Source of the DNA: Methanomassiliicoccus sp.
GTDB lineage: Archaea; Thermoplasmatota; Thermoplasmata; Methanomassiliicoccales; Methanomassiliicoccaceae
Length of the DNA: 64,000 nt
Direction: 5' to 3'
NCBI GenBank assembly: GCA_016109435.1
Contig: JAEILR010000028.1
Span: forward strand, 62,001 to 126,000
The translations under genes were made by a program, and so were the position numbers. The notes under the pieces were generated by a model. That model was not told where the DNA came from and did not search any database. It saw nothing but the letters and a program-made list of their open reading frames with translations. Within the stretch, counting starts at the first letter, position 1. Each line of letters starts with the position of its first letter. This document shows positions 51,145-58,998 of the stretch, in pieces.

Positions 51145-51729
51145 TCACGGGGTCTGGGTCAGGGTGTACTGGATGCTGAAGGTGCAGACATCGGCCATGA
51201 TATTGTTGCCCACGGTGGTGGGGATATCATAGTACACGCTGACCTCGAGCGAACCGCCGGCAGCGAGGCTGCCCATATCCCAGTCGCTGGTGACGGCAGG
51301 GTGGTTGTTGAAGTACAGGGTCTCTCCCGAGTCGTACTGGCCGTTGGCGTTGGCATCACGGTAGATGGTGATCGTCATGGCCGCGCCGAGCTCCCCATTG
51401 TCGGCGCCGGAGGCGATCTCAGGCTCGGGGGTGCTCCCGCCGCTGTTGCTCACCGCGCTGATCTTGCCGACCAGGGTGCCGCCGATGGTGCCGGCGTTGG
51501 AGACGGTCATCTTGGCGTTGCCGTGGGACCCGGGGGCCAGGTTGGTGGCGGTGAACGTGGCCGGCACCGGGTCGTCAACGCCATTGATCTTGAGGTCCAG
51601 CGTACCGGCGGTGAACGAATTGCCGGGGCTGGTCTCGCTGTCGTTGAAGTACGCGTATATCATGCCGCTGCTGAACACAGCGGCCATGGCTAGCACGATG
51701 ACTGCGATTGCTGCTCTCTTCTTGACCAT
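51145..51729 (-). CDS. TasA/camelysin (CalY)-like surface fibre protein
   Basis: The protein of about 194 residues starts with a SipW-cognate signal peptide: KKRAAIAVIVLAMAAVFSSG followed by YAYFNDSETSPGNSFTAGTL, the class recognised by SipW-type peptidases. The mature part is a beta-sandwich with TNLAPGSHGNAKMTVSNAGT. TasA and CalY proteins form extracellular fibres or coats. ATG 51729 is preferred because GAGGGATG lies upstream; ATG 51759 adds ten residues. It is the first gene of the four-gene operon. A TATAAT-like site (GATTATAATC) lies about 80 nt upstream. Confidence 0.88.
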   Translation of the reverse strand: MVKKRAAIAVIVLAMAAVFSSGMIYAYFNDSETSPGNSFTAGTLDLKINGVDDPVPATFTATNLAPGSHGNAKMTVSNAGTIGGTLVGKISAVSNSGGSTPEPEIASGADNGELGAAMTITIYRDANANGQYDSGETLYFNNHPAVTSDWDMGSLAAGGSLEVSVYYDIPTTVGNNIMADVCTFSIQYTLTQTP

Positions 51730-51899
51730 TTTTACATCCCTCATCCCAGGGAGCCACATGCTCCTTTTCTCCGTACTGGGAATGATGGTGTAATTTTCTC
51801 AGATTATAATCCTTAGCGTATGGGTTTTTTCCTTTGATAATTATAAGAATATCGAATGATAATACTAAGATCATTAGCCGGTCCGTTTACCCAGACCCG

Positions 51900-52451
51900 T
51901 CACTGCCGCTCCGCGAGGCGGTAGTAAAGCGCCCCCACCACCGCCCCCATGGCCGTGCAGGTCTCCAGCGAAAAGCCTCCGGGGGTGATGTCCATGTGCC
52001 GCTTGGTCATCTCGAACACCTCCTTCGGAGCGCCCTTCGGCCCGAGACCGAACAATATCATGACGCTCTGCCCCCGCCGAAGCGTGGCCACCACCTCGTC
52101 CAGGCTCACCTTCTTTCGCGGGTCCGGCTTCCTTGTGGTCAGCACCACCTCCCCCAACTGTGGCGGGAACCCTTTGTTAGGGTAGTCGAAGGTCTGGAAG
52201 CGGCCCCTGGCGGTCAGCTCCTTGAGGAACCCGCCGTGCTCGCCGATGGAGGTGGTGGTGGCGATCCAGTCGGAGATCTCCTGGGGCGTGGTCAGCTCTG
52301 GAGGGAAGGGGAACCCGAAGGTGGCGATGTTGAGATCGAAGGCCAGGGCCAGGGGGCCGGCCCGCGCCAGGGCCCGGCGGTGCGCTTCCCGGAAGCTCTT
52401 GGGGTCGTAGGAGTTGTACAAGGCGATGGTGGGACGTCCTAGCCTGGTCAT
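51900..52451 (-). CDS. DUF531 family archaeal protein (SPOUT-like)
   Basis: The 183-residue protein matches DUF531. It has PTIALYNSYDPKSFREAHRR, ALAFDLNIATFGFPFP and a C-terminal trefoil-knot-like stretch VMILFGLGPKGAPKEVFEM, HMDITPGGFSLETCTAMGAV. The knot region is typical of SPOUT RNA methyltransferases. The exact substrate is not known to me. Confidence 0.88.
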   Translation of the reverse strand: MTRLGRPTIALYNSYDPKSFREAHRRALARAGPLALAFDLNIATFGFPFPPELTTPQEISDWIATTTSIGEHGGFLKELTARGRFQTFDYPNKGFPPQLGEVVLTTRKPDPRKKVSLDEVVATLRRGQSVMILFGLGPKGAPKEVFEMTKRHMDITPGGFSLETCTAMGAVVGALYYRLAERQ

Positions 52452-52782
52452 GATGAACGGCGCAAGGAGGTGGGCCCCTTAAAGCTTGAGGATGAGCGGC
52501 GCACCGCCCCCGGAACGGCCGAGGCTCCTCCGGCCGCAGGGACCTTATCCCTGACAATCATGGAACACTGAGAGGCTGCCGTCCGGCTCTAGGTACGCCC
52601 TCCGAAAGACAAGGACGTCCTCTATGCTCTGGTTCCATCTCGAGACAGGAGGTACCTCAAATGGGCCGGCCTGAGCGGATCCGCCCCCTTCCCATGAGCG
52701 CTGGACCCTGCAGCGGGACATCATATTATTAGTATATACATAAAAAAGGAAAGAAGAAAAGAAAGGGGCCGTGCGGACCGGC
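52452..52782. other. 331-base intergenic region with a possible 23-codon frame
   Basis: It sits between the DUF531 start and the deoxyhypusine-synthase stop, both minus-strand genes. On the plus strand AGGAGGT (52647-52653) precedes ATG 52661, which opens a 23-codon frame (MGRPERIRPLPMSAGPCSGT...) to TAG 52732. The strong site could mark a small protein, but no family is recognisable. The A/T-rich 3' part holds the terminator of the synthase gene. Confidence 0.4.
52733..52760 (-). terminator. T-rich terminator of the deoxyhypusine-synthase gene
   Basis: Read on the minus strand the tract is CTTTTCTTCTTTCC followed by a T6 run, 25-50 nt past the stop, the usual archaeal oligo-T termination signal. 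Confidence 0.55.
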
Positions 52783-53805
52783 CTAGTTGCCGTCGAGCAT
52801 CTTGGTCCAGGCGTACCGCTTGCGCGACTTGAGATCGGCGTTGTGGTACACGTAGCTGAAGATGAGAGGGACCACGGTGGTGGCCTCGGCGTACACCATC
52901 TGCTCGTAGGTGGTCTGTACCTTGCCCCAGGAGCTGGCCTCCTTTAGGGTGGAGCTGGAGCAGGCACCGTCGCGGACATCGGCCACGGTGATCTGCACGG
53001 CGTACTGGTGCATCGGGACGTCCACTCCCAGGCACTCGGCGCAGACCACGGTGTCCTGGGCGAAGTTCTTGGGCACGCCGCCCCCGACCATGAACAACCC
53101 GGAGGTCTTAGCCTCCATCTTGATCTTCGTGAGCTCGTAGAAGTCCTTGACCGAGTCGATGGAAACGTGCTCCTTGGGATTGGCGTGCTGGTGCATCACC
53201 AGGCCGAACCCGGCGCTGGAATCGGAGAACGCCGGGCAGAACACCGGCACGTCATGCTTGTAGGCAAGCTCTACCAGTGAGTTCTTCTTCTTGGCGTTCT
53301 TGGTGAGCCACTTGCCCATCTCCCGGATGAACTCCCTGGAGGAGTAGGGCCTGGGGTCCAGACCGTCGGCGATGGTCTTGACCGTGGCATCGCACTTCTG
53401 GAGCTGCTCCTCGTCGATGTAGGTGTCGTAGATGCGGTCAACGTAGTTGTCCCGCAGCATGTGGTCATCGATGAACGGGGTGCCCTGGTAATGCTTGTAT
53501 CCCAAGGCCTCGAAGAAGTCCATGTCCACTATCGATGCCCCGGTGGCCACCACCGCGTCCACCATGTTGTACTTGATCATGTCGGCGTAGACGTTCATGC
53601 ACCCGCCGGCGCTGGTGCTGCCGGCCAGGGTGAGCATGGTGGTGCAGTCCTTGTCCTCCAGCATCCTCTTGAAGATATCGGCCGCCCGGGCAGTGTCACG
53701 GGAGGTGAACGACATCTCGCGCATGCTGTCTATGATCGGCGTGGAATCGAACTTGGTGGCGTCAACCTGCTTGACGACTCTCTTCAGGAGGTCTTTCTTC
53801 TTCAT
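52783..53805 (-). CDS. dys: Deoxyhypusine synthase
   Basis: The 340-residue enzyme makes deoxyhypusine on aIF5A from spermidine. The family signatures are TLAGSTSAGGCMNVYADMIK, VDAVVATGASIVDMDFFEAL, HDVPVFCPAFSDSSAGFGLV, GGVPKNF and ASSWGKVQTTYEQMV, which carries the active-site lysine. ATG 53805 (MKKKDLLKRVVKQVDATKFD) follows a purine-rich site; upstream codons lack coding look. This gene is an archaeal/eukaryotic marker. Confidence 0.95.
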   Translation of the reverse strand: MKKKDLLKRVVKQVDATKFDSTPIIDSMREMSFTSRDTARAADIFKRMLEDKDCTTMLTLAGSTSAGGCMNVYADMIKYNMVDAVVATGASIVDMDFFEALGYKHYQGTPFIDDHMLRDNYVDRIYDTYIDEEQLQKCDATVKTIADGLDPRPYSSREFIREMGKWLTKNAKKKNSLVELAYKHDVPVFCPAFSDSSAGFGLVMHQHANPKEHVSIDSVKDFYELTKIKMEAKTSGLFMVGGGVPKNFAQDTVVCAECLGVDVPMHQYAVQITVADVRDGACSSSTLKEASSWGKVQTTYEQMVYAEATTVVPLIFSYVYHNADLKSRKRYAWTKMLDGN

Positions 53806-54015
53806 GTATGTCCACTCGACTTTTCGGCGGGAACAGCGTCCGGGCGCCCTGCGCCCGGGCCGGGTCATCGACCTCCCACCGCATTCGATGTGATGTTATC
53901 AGCGATATTAAGCTTACTCATTCGGGCCAGGGGATGTGTCCGTCCGCCATTGCTCCGAGGGACCCTCGTCCCTGTGGAAGGCGCGCGTGACCAGCAAAAA
54001 GATGGGTATTCCTGC

Positions 54016-54186
54016 TTACTGCTGCTCGGCCTGCTTGCGGGGACGGCTGCAGATGGCATAGATGTCCCCGTCGAAAAAGACGTCCAGTTCGGGGTGCTCG
54101 GACTGGATCTCCTCGATCTTACGGAGCACTTCCCGCAATGTCAAGTCGCTCTTCTTGTCGATCTTGACGTGTATCTGCTTCTCCAT
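54016..54186 (-). CDS. Small conserved-looking protein, 56 residues
   Basis: The frame runs from ATG 54186 to TAA 54018-54016. It encodes MEKQIHVKIDKKSDLTLREV, then a helix LRKIEEIQSEHPELDVFFDG, a beta strand DIYAICSR and a basic Gln-rich tail. The charge pattern and strand-helix-strand layout look like a real small alpha/beta protein. A TTTTTAAT tract lies upstream. No family can be named. Confidence 0.65.
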   Translation of the reverse strand: MEKQIHVKIDKKSDLTLREVLRKIEEIQSEHPELDVFFDGDIYAICSRPRKQAEQQ

Positions 54187-54262
54187 GCGAAGAACCCCAG
54201 GTTTTTAATAACTTGACCGATTGAATGCCCATGTCGGTATATATCTCTTTGTTTCTGGCAAT

Positions 54263-54328
54263 CGTCTAGAGAAGCATGCTGGCTAGGGTGCCAGCAGGGG
54301 TCTGCGGCACCCCCGGAGGGGGGCTTTT
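54263..54328 (+). ncRNA. Candidate structured RNA or leader with two hairpins and a T-tract
   Basis: TATATATCT at 54238-54246 would place a start near 54263. Hairpin 1 is GGGTGCC-A-GCAG (54286-54297), loop GGGT, CTGC-GGCACCC (54302-54312): 11 pairs with one bulged A. Hairpin 2 is CCCCC (54310-54314), GGA, GGGGG, followed by C and T4 (54325-54328); it competes with the last bases of hairpin 1. It may be a small RNA ending at the T-tract or an attenuator in the leader of the KaiC-like gene at 54414. Confidence 0.4.
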
Positions 54329-54413
54329 CCAACGTTTTCGCTATTGGTCATGCAGGGCGAAATTGTTAATATCCCCTTGGCCGGTCATAAGCCGTCTTAT
54401 CATAGGTGACCAT

Positions 54414-56249
54414 TTGTCTCGGAAGAGGAAGGCCAAGGAGGACGATCTCCTGCAGGCCGATGGCGACGTTGCCGCGGCCGTCCCGGACCATGGGGACGTA
54501 GCATCAGCCCACGCTGAGGAGCTGCGGCGGTGGATGGCCGGAGAGTCGTCGCTCATGGCCTGGCTGGAGGAGGACCCCGAGCAGCAGCCCACCTTCTACA
54601 GTGATGCCCCCGACGTCCTGGACCTCGACCCAGAGCTTCGGGAACGCGTGGCCCAGTACGAGGCGGAGATCGCCCAGCTGCGAAAGATCGCCGCCACCGC
54701 CGGGGGGGCCTCCGGCGCCACCTCGGGCGAGGAGAGCGCTCGGCTGAGGGTCGAGGTCGATCGGCTGACCAAGGCCAATTCCGAGCTTCGTGACCGCGCG
54801 GTGACCTCGGCCCCTGAATCGCTGAAGGACCGCGAGGCCACCCTTAGGGACAAGGAGAACGACCTGGAGATGAGGGAGCGCGCCCTGGGGATGAACGGGG
54901 CGGAGAGCGCCATCATGCTGGAGCGGTACCGGGCGGAGCTGAGGGAGAAGGAAACGGAGGCCGCCGCCAGGGAGAAGGACCTCAAGACCAGGGTGGAGCA
55001 GCTGGAGATGGACCTGCGGACCCGGGAGATCGAGATCAAGCTCCGGGAGGACGAGCTCAAGCTGGCCAAGATGTCCAAGCCCGAGGCCAACCGGGAGATC
55101 GACGAGAAGATAAGGGGCTTCCAGGAGAAGGAGAAGAGGATCCTGGAGCTGCAGGAGACGGTCGGCCGCATGCGGGACCTGCTCACCGAGCGGGAGGACG
55201 AGCTCAAGGGCCTCAAGGAGATCATAGGTTACAAGGAGCAGGAGCTGTCCCGGAGGGAGGAGGACCTCCTGTTCCGGGAGAAGCGGATCACCGAGGAGAA
55301 GCGCCGGCTGGAGGACGCCAAGCGGTCCACCGGCGGATTGGAGGAAGCGGAGCTGAAGAAGCGCCTGGAGGAGCTCCGGGTAGAGGTGGACAAGAAGGAG
55401 CGGGACCTCAAGGCCAAGGAGGAATATATCCGTAACAAGGAGGCGGAGCTTCGCAAGCGGGAGATGGGGGCCATCGAGGAGGACCTGCGGCACAAGGACC
55501 AGGACATCGCCCTGGAGGCCGAGACGGCCAAGGCCAAGACCGGGAACCCACGGCTGGACGATCTCCTGCTGGGAGGCGTTCCGTTCGGATCCAACACCCT
55601 GGTCTACGGGCCTCCGTTCGTGGGGAAGGAAACGATGGTGAACCAGTTCATCGCCGAGGGCCTGAAGAAGGGCATCCCGGCCATCTGGGTGTCCACCGAC
55701 AAGACCCCCGCAGGCCTCCGCGAGGAGATGAAGCTGGTGCTGCCGTCGTATGAGGACTACGAGGCCCTGGGCCTGGTCCGCTACGTCGACTCCTACTCCC
55801 GGGGCATGGGGGATGTCACCGTGGACAAGTACACCACCTACATCGACCAGCCGACCGCCCACGACCGGATCATGGACGCGGTGGAGGAGACCGCCAAAGT
55901 ATTCAAGGAGAAGCACGAGTACTACCGCCTGGCCTTCCGCAACATCTCCACGCTGATCGCCTACTCCGATCCCACCACCGCCTTCCGCTTCCTCAGCCCC
56001 TTCTGCGGCCGCCGCAAGCGTGACCGCGCGGTGTCCATGTACACTATCGAGAAGGGCATGCACGGGGAGCAGGAGATTCAGATGCTCGGCTCGATCATGG
56101 ACGGGATGATCGACTTCAAGATCGATCAGCTGCGGACCTTCTTCATGATCAGGGGCATCACCGACGTGCAGTCCAGGTCGTTCATCCGCTACAACGCGAC
56201 CCGCCATGGCCTGAGCATCGGGTCGTTCGCCCTGGACCACATCAAGTAG
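54414..56249 (+). CDS. Coiled-coil KaiC/RadA-like ATPase, TTG start
   Basis: The protein of about 611 residues has a long Glu/Lys/Arg-rich coiled coil at roughly 70-375 and a C-terminal RecA/KaiC-like ATPase domain. The P-loop VYGPPFVGKETMVNQFI has Glu in place of the usual Thr or Ser after GK. A KaiC-like AIWVSTDKTPAGLREEMKLV follows, with an acidic YVDSYSRGMGDVTVDKYTTY region. No second KaiC domain is present. TTG 54414 is preceded by GGTGA (54405-54409). The frame is open to ATG 54276, but that stretch contains the hairpins. It may be a signalling or pilus-associated ATPase (inference). Confidence 0.85.
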   Translation: MSRKRKAKEDDLLQADGDVAAAVPDHGDVASAHAEELRRWMAGESSLMAWLEEDPEQQPTFYSDAPDVLDLDPELRERVAQYEAEIAQLRKIAATAGGASGATSGEESARLRVEVDRLTKANSELRDRAVTSAPESLKDREATLRDKENDLEMRERALGMNGAESAIMLERYRAELREKETEAAAREKDLKTRVEQLEMDLRTREIEIKLREDELKLAKMSKPEANREIDEKIRGFQEKEKRILELQETVGRMRDLLTEREDELKGLKEIIGYKEQELSRREEDLLFREKRITEEKRRLEDAKRSTGGLEEAELKKRLEELRVEVDKKERDLKAKEEYIRNKEAELRKREMGAIEEDLRHKDQDIALEAETAKAKTGNPRLDDLLLGGVPFGSNTLVYGPPFVGKETMVNQFIAEGLKKGIPAIWVSTDKTPAGLREEMKLVLPSYEDYEALGLVRYVDSYSRGMGDVTVDKYTTYIDQPTAHDRIMDAVEETAKVFKEKHEYYRLAFRNISTLIAYSDPTTAFRFLSPFCGRRKRDRAVSMYTIEKGMHGEQEIQMLGSIMDGMIDFKIDQLRTFFMIRGITDVQSRSFIRYNATRHGLSIGSFALDHIK

Positions 56250-56319
56250 GCAGAAAGAACGAGAGGTCGCGCCATCGGCTCATGGCGCTTGTAACGGATA
56301 TCGGTCCGCGGAGGCCGGT

Positions 56320-56754
56320 TCAGGCGAACTCCGGTCCGGGGGAGGTCCTCGGGCCGGGGGCGGCCTTCTTCTCCACGTTGATGCGGGGCAGGGGGAAAGG
56401 AGGAGGCAGCCTGATGTCCCTGGCGATCAGCAGGGCGGTGGGGATGCAGTTGGACACCACCACGTTGTGCACGATGTTGGCGTCCTCGTTGGGCATCGAG
56501 GCGGTGGTGGTCCACTCCTTGATCAGCGCATCGACGTCGCCTTCCAGCAGGACGGTGCCCTCGATCTTGATGAAACCCAGCCCGACGTAGTTGACGGTGA
56601 AGCGGAACTCCACCGATGCGGTGCGGTCGGACGCCCGGTTGACCTGGGTGACCGTGCTGTTGTGATCGATGCGGATGTTGGCCATGTGCTCCCCAGGCTT
56701 GGAGAAGCGCTTGGCCTCGATGGTATTGGTCTCGAAGCCCATTAGGTTCATCAT
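56320..56754 (-). CDS. SecB-like chaperone-fold protein
   Basis: The protein of about 144 residues has a beta-rich core FETNTIEAKRFSKPGEHMAN, ASVEFRFTVNYVGLGFIKIE and GTVLLEGDVDAL, and a helical NIVHNVVVSNCIPTALLIAR followed by LPPPFPLPRINV. This order resembles the SecB/MJ0357-like fold of archaeal proteins, though similarity is weak. The frame extends through the tRNA-Phe gene upstream, so ATG 56754 (or 56751) is the sensible start. Its C-terminal tail is Pro-rich. Confidence 0.7.
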   Translation of the reverse strand: MMNLMGFETNTIEAKRFSKPGEHMANIRIDHNSTVTQVNRASDRTASVEFRFTVNYVGLGFIKIEGTVLLEGDVDALIKEWTTTASMPNEDANIVHNVVVSNCIPTALLIARDIRLPPPFPLPRINVEKKAAPGPRTSPGPEFA

Positions 56755-56840
56755 TACGCCCTCCGAGCTATGTCCGGTCACGCTAATAGAACTTGCCCAT
56801 GCAATCACGTGATGGAAATCGGTGAATAGGTTAGAAGGAG

Positions 56841-56913
56841 TGCCGCAGGCCGGACTTGAACCAGCGACTTCAAGATCTTCAGTCTTGCACTCTCCCAGCT
56901 GAGTTACTGCGGC
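56841..56913 (-). tRNA. tRNA-Phe (GAA)
   Basis: Minus-strand reading gives acceptor GCCGCAG (56913-56907) with CTGCGGC (56848-56842), D stem ACTC/GAGT, anticodon arm CAAGA-CTGAAGA-TCTTG with anticodon GAA, T arm GCTGG-TTCAAGT-CCGGC and discriminator A at 56841. No intron is present and CCA is not encoded, unlike the tRNA at 1826. Confidence 0.95.
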
Positions 56914-56935
56914 TTCGGCAAGATGTAAACGAGCC

Positions 56936-56947
56936 GGATATAATAAA
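56936..56947 (-). promoter_or_regulatory. TATA-box promoter of tRNA-Phe
   Basis: On the minus strand TTTATTATATCC lies 23-34 nt upstream of the tRNA 5' end at 56913, the expected spacing. Confidence 0.65.
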
Positions 56948-57163
56948 TTTTCCCACCGCGCTCCGATGGAAGCGGCCATTCCATAGTTCGATCATTATAG
57001 TTCTCAGAGCAAGATATGGCTCGGTGTTCCGGAGCGGGCATCATGTTGCGCATGCCCGCGTTCCGGAGAGCGCATCCGCATACGCTTGACCTCGCCCACG
57101 GCCCTCGAGCCTGAGGTCCTTGGGTGATGATCTTGTCGGCCGAGCCGGTGCCATGGCCGCGGT

Positions 57164-57643
57164 TCAGGTCCTGCAAATCGCGGTGGAGGACAATCCCGAG
57201 GGGTCGACGACGTTCACCACATACCTGGTGCCGGGCCGCAACGGCTCGGAACTGGTCACGATCAGGTAGTCCCACCCGCTCACCCGGCCGTCTCCATCTT
57301 TGTCATAGAACTGGACGGAGAACACTACGCCGAGCAAGGTGGACTGAGAGGAGTTGGTGGAGTCGTCGAGGCCGCTCACGATGGCCTTCCCGTCGTCGCC
57401 GAACCGCACCAGGGCGGCCGATGAGTCGTTGACCCCGACGACGACCCTGTAATTCGAGATCCCGCGGGGCTCGTCCACCACGATGAACGACGCCCTGAGA
57501 GAGGTGTTGGACTCAACGGTTGCATCGCCCATAGTCATCGTCGGCGCTTCGACCCAGGAGCTCGGACCGAGCATGACGAGGCAGGTCGCGGCCGCGATCG
57601 TCAGCGCCGCCAAGGCGATGGCGATCAATGTGATGATCCTCAT
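57164..57643 (-). CDS. Secreted/pilin-like protein with a Ca-binding-like loop
   Basis: The protein of about 159 residues starts with a hydrophobic segment (MRIITLIAIALAALTIAAAT). A beta-rich domain with DEPRGISNYRVVVGVNDSSA and an EF-hand-like DKDGDGRVSGWD follows. It ends LRPGTRYVVNVVDPSGLSST. This pattern is that of archaeal secreted type IV pilin-like or DUF-type proteins. ATG 57643 begins the hydrophobic segment; ATG 57703 lies within A/T-rich promoter-like sequence. It is divergent from the pilus operon. Confidence 0.75.
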   Translation of the reverse strand: MRIITLIAIALAALTIAAATCLVMLGPSSWVEAPTMTMGDATVESNTSLRASFIVVDEPRGISNYRVVVGVNDSSAALVRFGDDGKAIVSGLDDSTNSSQSTLLGVVFSVQFYDKDGDGRVSGWDYLIVTSSEPLRPGTRYVVNVVDPSGLSSTAICRT

Positions 57644-58035
57644 GTTCTCCCTCGACGGGGAAATGATGTTCAACTTATATCTATTATTAAGAAAAAAAGG
57701 CAATGCCCGCTGGAAAGCGGTCGGCCCGTCGCAAAGGTCGTCGGACCTCGCCCGTTCGATGAATAAGGCGGCATTTCGCCGGTGACCGTTCGGAACCGGA
57801 TAGAGAAACTCGGTAAGACAAGGACTTGCGGTCGCCTACGGTGACCTCTCGGAGGGTGCGGCAGAGCCGTCAAGAGATGCTATCGGCCGGCCGAAGATCG
57901 GGTCGAGGGCCCGTCCCGCGCATCACACCCAGTGTTTTTTACCTGGATAATTATTATTATTTGTAATTGTAAGCCAGCTCGAAGGCTTTAAGACCAACCC
58001 TACTCTTGCAATGACGAATCGAGGTGGAGAGAGCT
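57644..58035. other. Intergenic region with divergent promoters (392 bases)
   Basis: The left end has TTATATCTATTATTAAG (57674-57690), read on the minus strand as the promoter of the secreted protein. The right end has GTTTTTTACC and an A/T-rich ATAATTATTATTATTTG (57947-57963), a probable promoter of the pilus operon 75 nt before ATG 58036. The central part shows no gene I can support. Confidence 0.5.
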
Positions 58036-58992
58036 ATGTCGGGACCAGTGCGTAGCAGGGCTCTGAGCAGATCGAGCAGGGTGGCCCTTCTGAGGAAGGA
58101 CCGCCAGGGTGTTGCTTCGACTGTGGGGACGATCATGGCACTGCTGGTGTTCCTGGCGTTCATGGGCATCATCATCAACCAATACGTCCCTGCCTGGATG
58201 CTCGACAACGAGCGCTCCCACATGAACGAGTCCCTCGACCAGTTCGGCGAGCTGAAGGGCAAGGTGGACAGCATGATCTCGCAGCAGCGGGTGACCGGCG
58301 ACTCGTCCATCAACATGTACGCCCCCATGACCATGGGCGCGTCCGGGGTGCCCATATTCGCGACGCCGACCGTCGGCCTGCTGACCTATAGCCCCCAGGG
58401 CATGGCCGCCTCGGGCATCAACGTCCGGTTCAACTACACCGCCGCCGGCAGCGGCGGCTCGTTCATCGTCCCGGTCAACGTGGACGGGGGCGGCAAGGTG
58501 GAGCTGTACGTACCCAACCGCTACTACGTCCAGCAGTGGGTCGCTTACGAGAACGGGGCCATCATCCTGAAGCAGGAGGACGGGCAGTCCATCCGCGCGT
58601 ACCCCAACCTGGACCTCACCAAGGAGAACAATACCCTGAACATCGCGTTCACCCAGGTGGACCTCATCGGCAGCCTGCAGTCGCTGACCGGCGCGGACAC
58701 CGTGGGCTTCAGCCTGGATCTCATCTACATCGATGCCCAGAAGTACAACATAGGGGTCAACGGGAACACCCTCAGCATGAGGTTCAACACCACCTGCGGC
58801 GAGGCGTGGTACAAGTACTTCGACCAGAAGTGCCGCTCCGTGGGCCTGGTCCCGGGTACCGACTACGTGCTGACGACCCCCACCGATGTGGCCGGCACCT
58901 ATGAGCTGACCACCTTCACCCTGACGCTCAAGAACTGCAATGAACTGAGCTACAACCGTGCCTACGTCAGCATGACCATGCTGACGTCCTGA
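58036..58992 (+). CDS. Type IV pilin-like secreted protein (class III-like signal)
   Basis: The 318-residue protein has a basic N-terminus and a hydrophobic segment: LRKDRQGVASTVGTIMALLV then FLAFMGIIINQYVPAW. It looks like an archaeal class III signal (charged region, G-V-A-S-T, hydrophobic helix). A coiled-coil-like NERSHMNESLDQFGELKGKV and large beta-rich exposed domains follow, without cysteine motifs beyond two late residues. It opens the operon with the secretion ATPases. ATG 58036 follows GAGGTGGAGAG, so the GTG at 58024 is not favoured. Confidence 0.8.
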   Translation: MSGPVRSRALSRSSRVALLRKDRQGVASTVGTIMALLVFLAFMGIIINQYVPAWMLDNERSHMNESLDQFGELKGKVDSMISQQRVTGDSSINMYAPMTMGASGVPIFATPTVGLLTYSPQGMAASGINVRFNYTAAGSGGSFIVPVNVDGGGKVELYVPNRYYVQQWVAYENGAIILKQEDGQSIRAYPNLDLTKENNTLNIAFTQVDLIGSLQSLTGADTVGFSLDLIYIDAQKYNIGVNGNTLSMRFNTTCGEAWYKYFDQKCRSVGLVPGTDYVLTTPTDVAGTYELTTFTLTLKNCNELSYNRAYVSMTMLTS

Positions 58993-58998
58993 GGTGAG

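Noticed and set aside
54504-56240. Minus-strand open frame of about 578 codons opposite the KaiC-like gene
   Set aside because: It mirrors the coiled-coil gene. Its Leu/Leu-Gln/Pro-rich product comes from the Glu/Lys-rich sense codons and has no domain.
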